Shown piece after piece: positions 4,730 through 5,275 of a DNA stretch of 5,275 nucleotides (position 1 is its first letter; each line of letters begins with the position of its first letter). Source of the DNA: DATKKK01 sp035542975 (GTDB lineage Archaea > Thermoproteota > Bathyarchaeia > Bathyarchaeales > Bathycorpusculaceae); assembly GCA_035542975.1 (NCBI GenBank), contig DATKKK010000095.1, positions 1 through 5,275 on the forward strand, in the 5' to 3' direction. The notes beneath the pieces are model-generated. The model had not been told where the DNA came from, made no database searches, and was given only the letters and a program-made list of their open reading frames with translations. A program made the position numbers and the translations under genes.

Positions 4730-5275
4730 CTATGTTGTAAACCTGTCGTTCTTCCAAACATCCGCTGAATCACTATAACCCCGCTTCTCCCAATACCCAA
4801 GCTCCTTCCCACTCGTAAACCGTATCCTCGTAACCCACAACGCACTCTTATACGCATACTTATCTGGAACCACCAACCGCAAAGGCCAACCCAACCCCTC
4901 CTCCAACTCTTTCCCATCAAGCTTGCAAGCCAACAAAACATCATCGCCCACAAGCTCCTCTAAGGTAAGAGATGTTGTATATCCATCAGCACACTCAAAC
5001 GTCACCGACCTCGCCGTCTCCTTCGGCTTAACCAACTTCACTATTTCCCTAAACCTAACCCCCTCCCACCTACAGTTAAGCACACTCCAGCCTTCCACGC
5101 AATGAAAATCGCTAATAGATTCAACCTTCGGCAGCTTCAAAAAATCATCCCAACTCAACCTCAACGGCTTCTCAACCTCACCATCCACCGTCAAAGCCCA
5201 TTTCTCCAAATCAATCTTCGGATTCTCAGAAATAATCCCAGGATGATCTATGCCCCATCTTAAAATTCGCTTGAT
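4730..5275 (-). CDS. Molybdopterin-dependent oxidoreductase, sulfite oxidase fold (5' partial)
   Basis: The frame is open from the right edge to TAG at 4732-4730, giving 181 residues, so only a short N-terminal part is missing from a family of about 200 residues (YuiH-like, single Mo-cofactor domain). A TTG at 5209 exists, but the 22 codons before it (RWGIDHPGIISENPKIDL) are clearly family sequence, so it is not the start. The Mo-ligating cysteine is in SDFHCVEGWS (visible residues 55-64, Cys59). Further cofactor-pocket parts are CRWEGVRFREI (68-78), CADGYTTSLTLEEL (95-108) and GWPLRLVVPDKYAYKSALWV (129-148), ending in GYWEKRGYSDSADVW (160-174). No haem or dimer domain follows. It should carry out a two-electron oxygen-atom transfer on an unknown substrate. 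The coding strand is rich in G and T at third positions, unlike mtnP and apt. Confidence 0.92.
   Translation of the reverse strand: MKRILRWGIDHPGIISENPKIDLEKWALTVDGEVEKPLRLSWDDFLKLPKVESISDFHCVEGWSVLNCRWEGVRFREIVKLVKPKETARSVTFECADGYTTSLTLEELVGDDVLLACKLDGKELEEGLGWPLRLVVPDKYAYKSALWVTRIRFTSGKELGYWEKRGYSDSADVWKNDRFTT

Noticed and set aside
4503..4778. 91-codon plus-strand ORF
   Set aside because: It has no motif or Shine-Dalgarno, is antisense to better minus-strand coding signal, and runs into the 3' end of the molybdopterin gene.
4666..4953. 95-codon minus-strand ORF rich in Trp, Arg and Gly
   Set aside because: It overlaps the molybdopterin gene in another frame of the same strand, and its odd composition reflects the G/T-rich codons of that gene.
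1..5275. CRISPR array, insertion sequence or long repeat
   Set aside because: No regularly spaced repeats, terminal inverted repeats or transposase motifs were seen on either strand.

Overview
This window looks like a piece of an archaeal chromosome, most likely from the TACK side and perhaps Bathyarchaeia-like; that lineage is an inference. The evidence is a tRNA-Leu gene that only folds after removal of a short bulge-helix-bulge intron from its D-loop, no encoded CCA, TATA/BRE-like promoters instead of bacterial -35/-10 boxes, frequent TTG and GTG starts, an archaeal-type adenine phosphoribosyltransferase, and a surface-protein tail of the 'EFPSxLILPLF' type. No mobile element, CRISPR array or rRNA was found.

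Left part, plus strand (1-2503). The window opens with the last 48 codons of a surface protein ending in a membrane anchor and a basic tail. After a 180-base gap comes a tight two-gene purine salvage unit: mtnP (S-methyl-5'-thioadenosine phosphorylase family) and apt (adenine phosphoribosyltransferase), overlapping as ATGA. The first would release adenine from methylthioadenosine, the by-product of polyamine and other SAM-dependent synthesis, and the second would convert that adenine to AMP. A class I SAM-dependent methyltransferase of unknown substrate follows 57 bases later, probably from its own promoter.

Middle part, minus strand (2520-4191). Reading right to left there is a doubtful 62-codon ORF, a ParB/sulfiredoxin-fold protein with a DGHTRA motif, a small exported or membrane protein of unknown function, and a RimJ/RimL-type GNAT acetyltransferase with a TTG start and a good Shine-Dalgarno. 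The acetyltransferase converges on the methyltransferase with 16 bases between them.

Right part (4218-5275). A plus-strand tRNA-Leu(UAA) gene carries a predicted 34-nt intron between positions 22 and 23. It is followed by about 390 bases without an intact gene, which hold a T-rich likely terminator, a protein-like minus-strand remnant with no proper start, and a palindromic TATA-like element. The right edge is occupied by the 3' part of a minus-strand molybdopterin (sulfite oxidase fold) oxidoreductase.

The most distinctive item is the D-loop intron of the tRNA. Other points worth checking are the CXC tail and altered base-site residue of the MTA phosphorylase, possible serine-kinase kinship of the ParB-like protein, and several short coding-like stretches in the gaps. 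No clearly new multi-gene system is visible.
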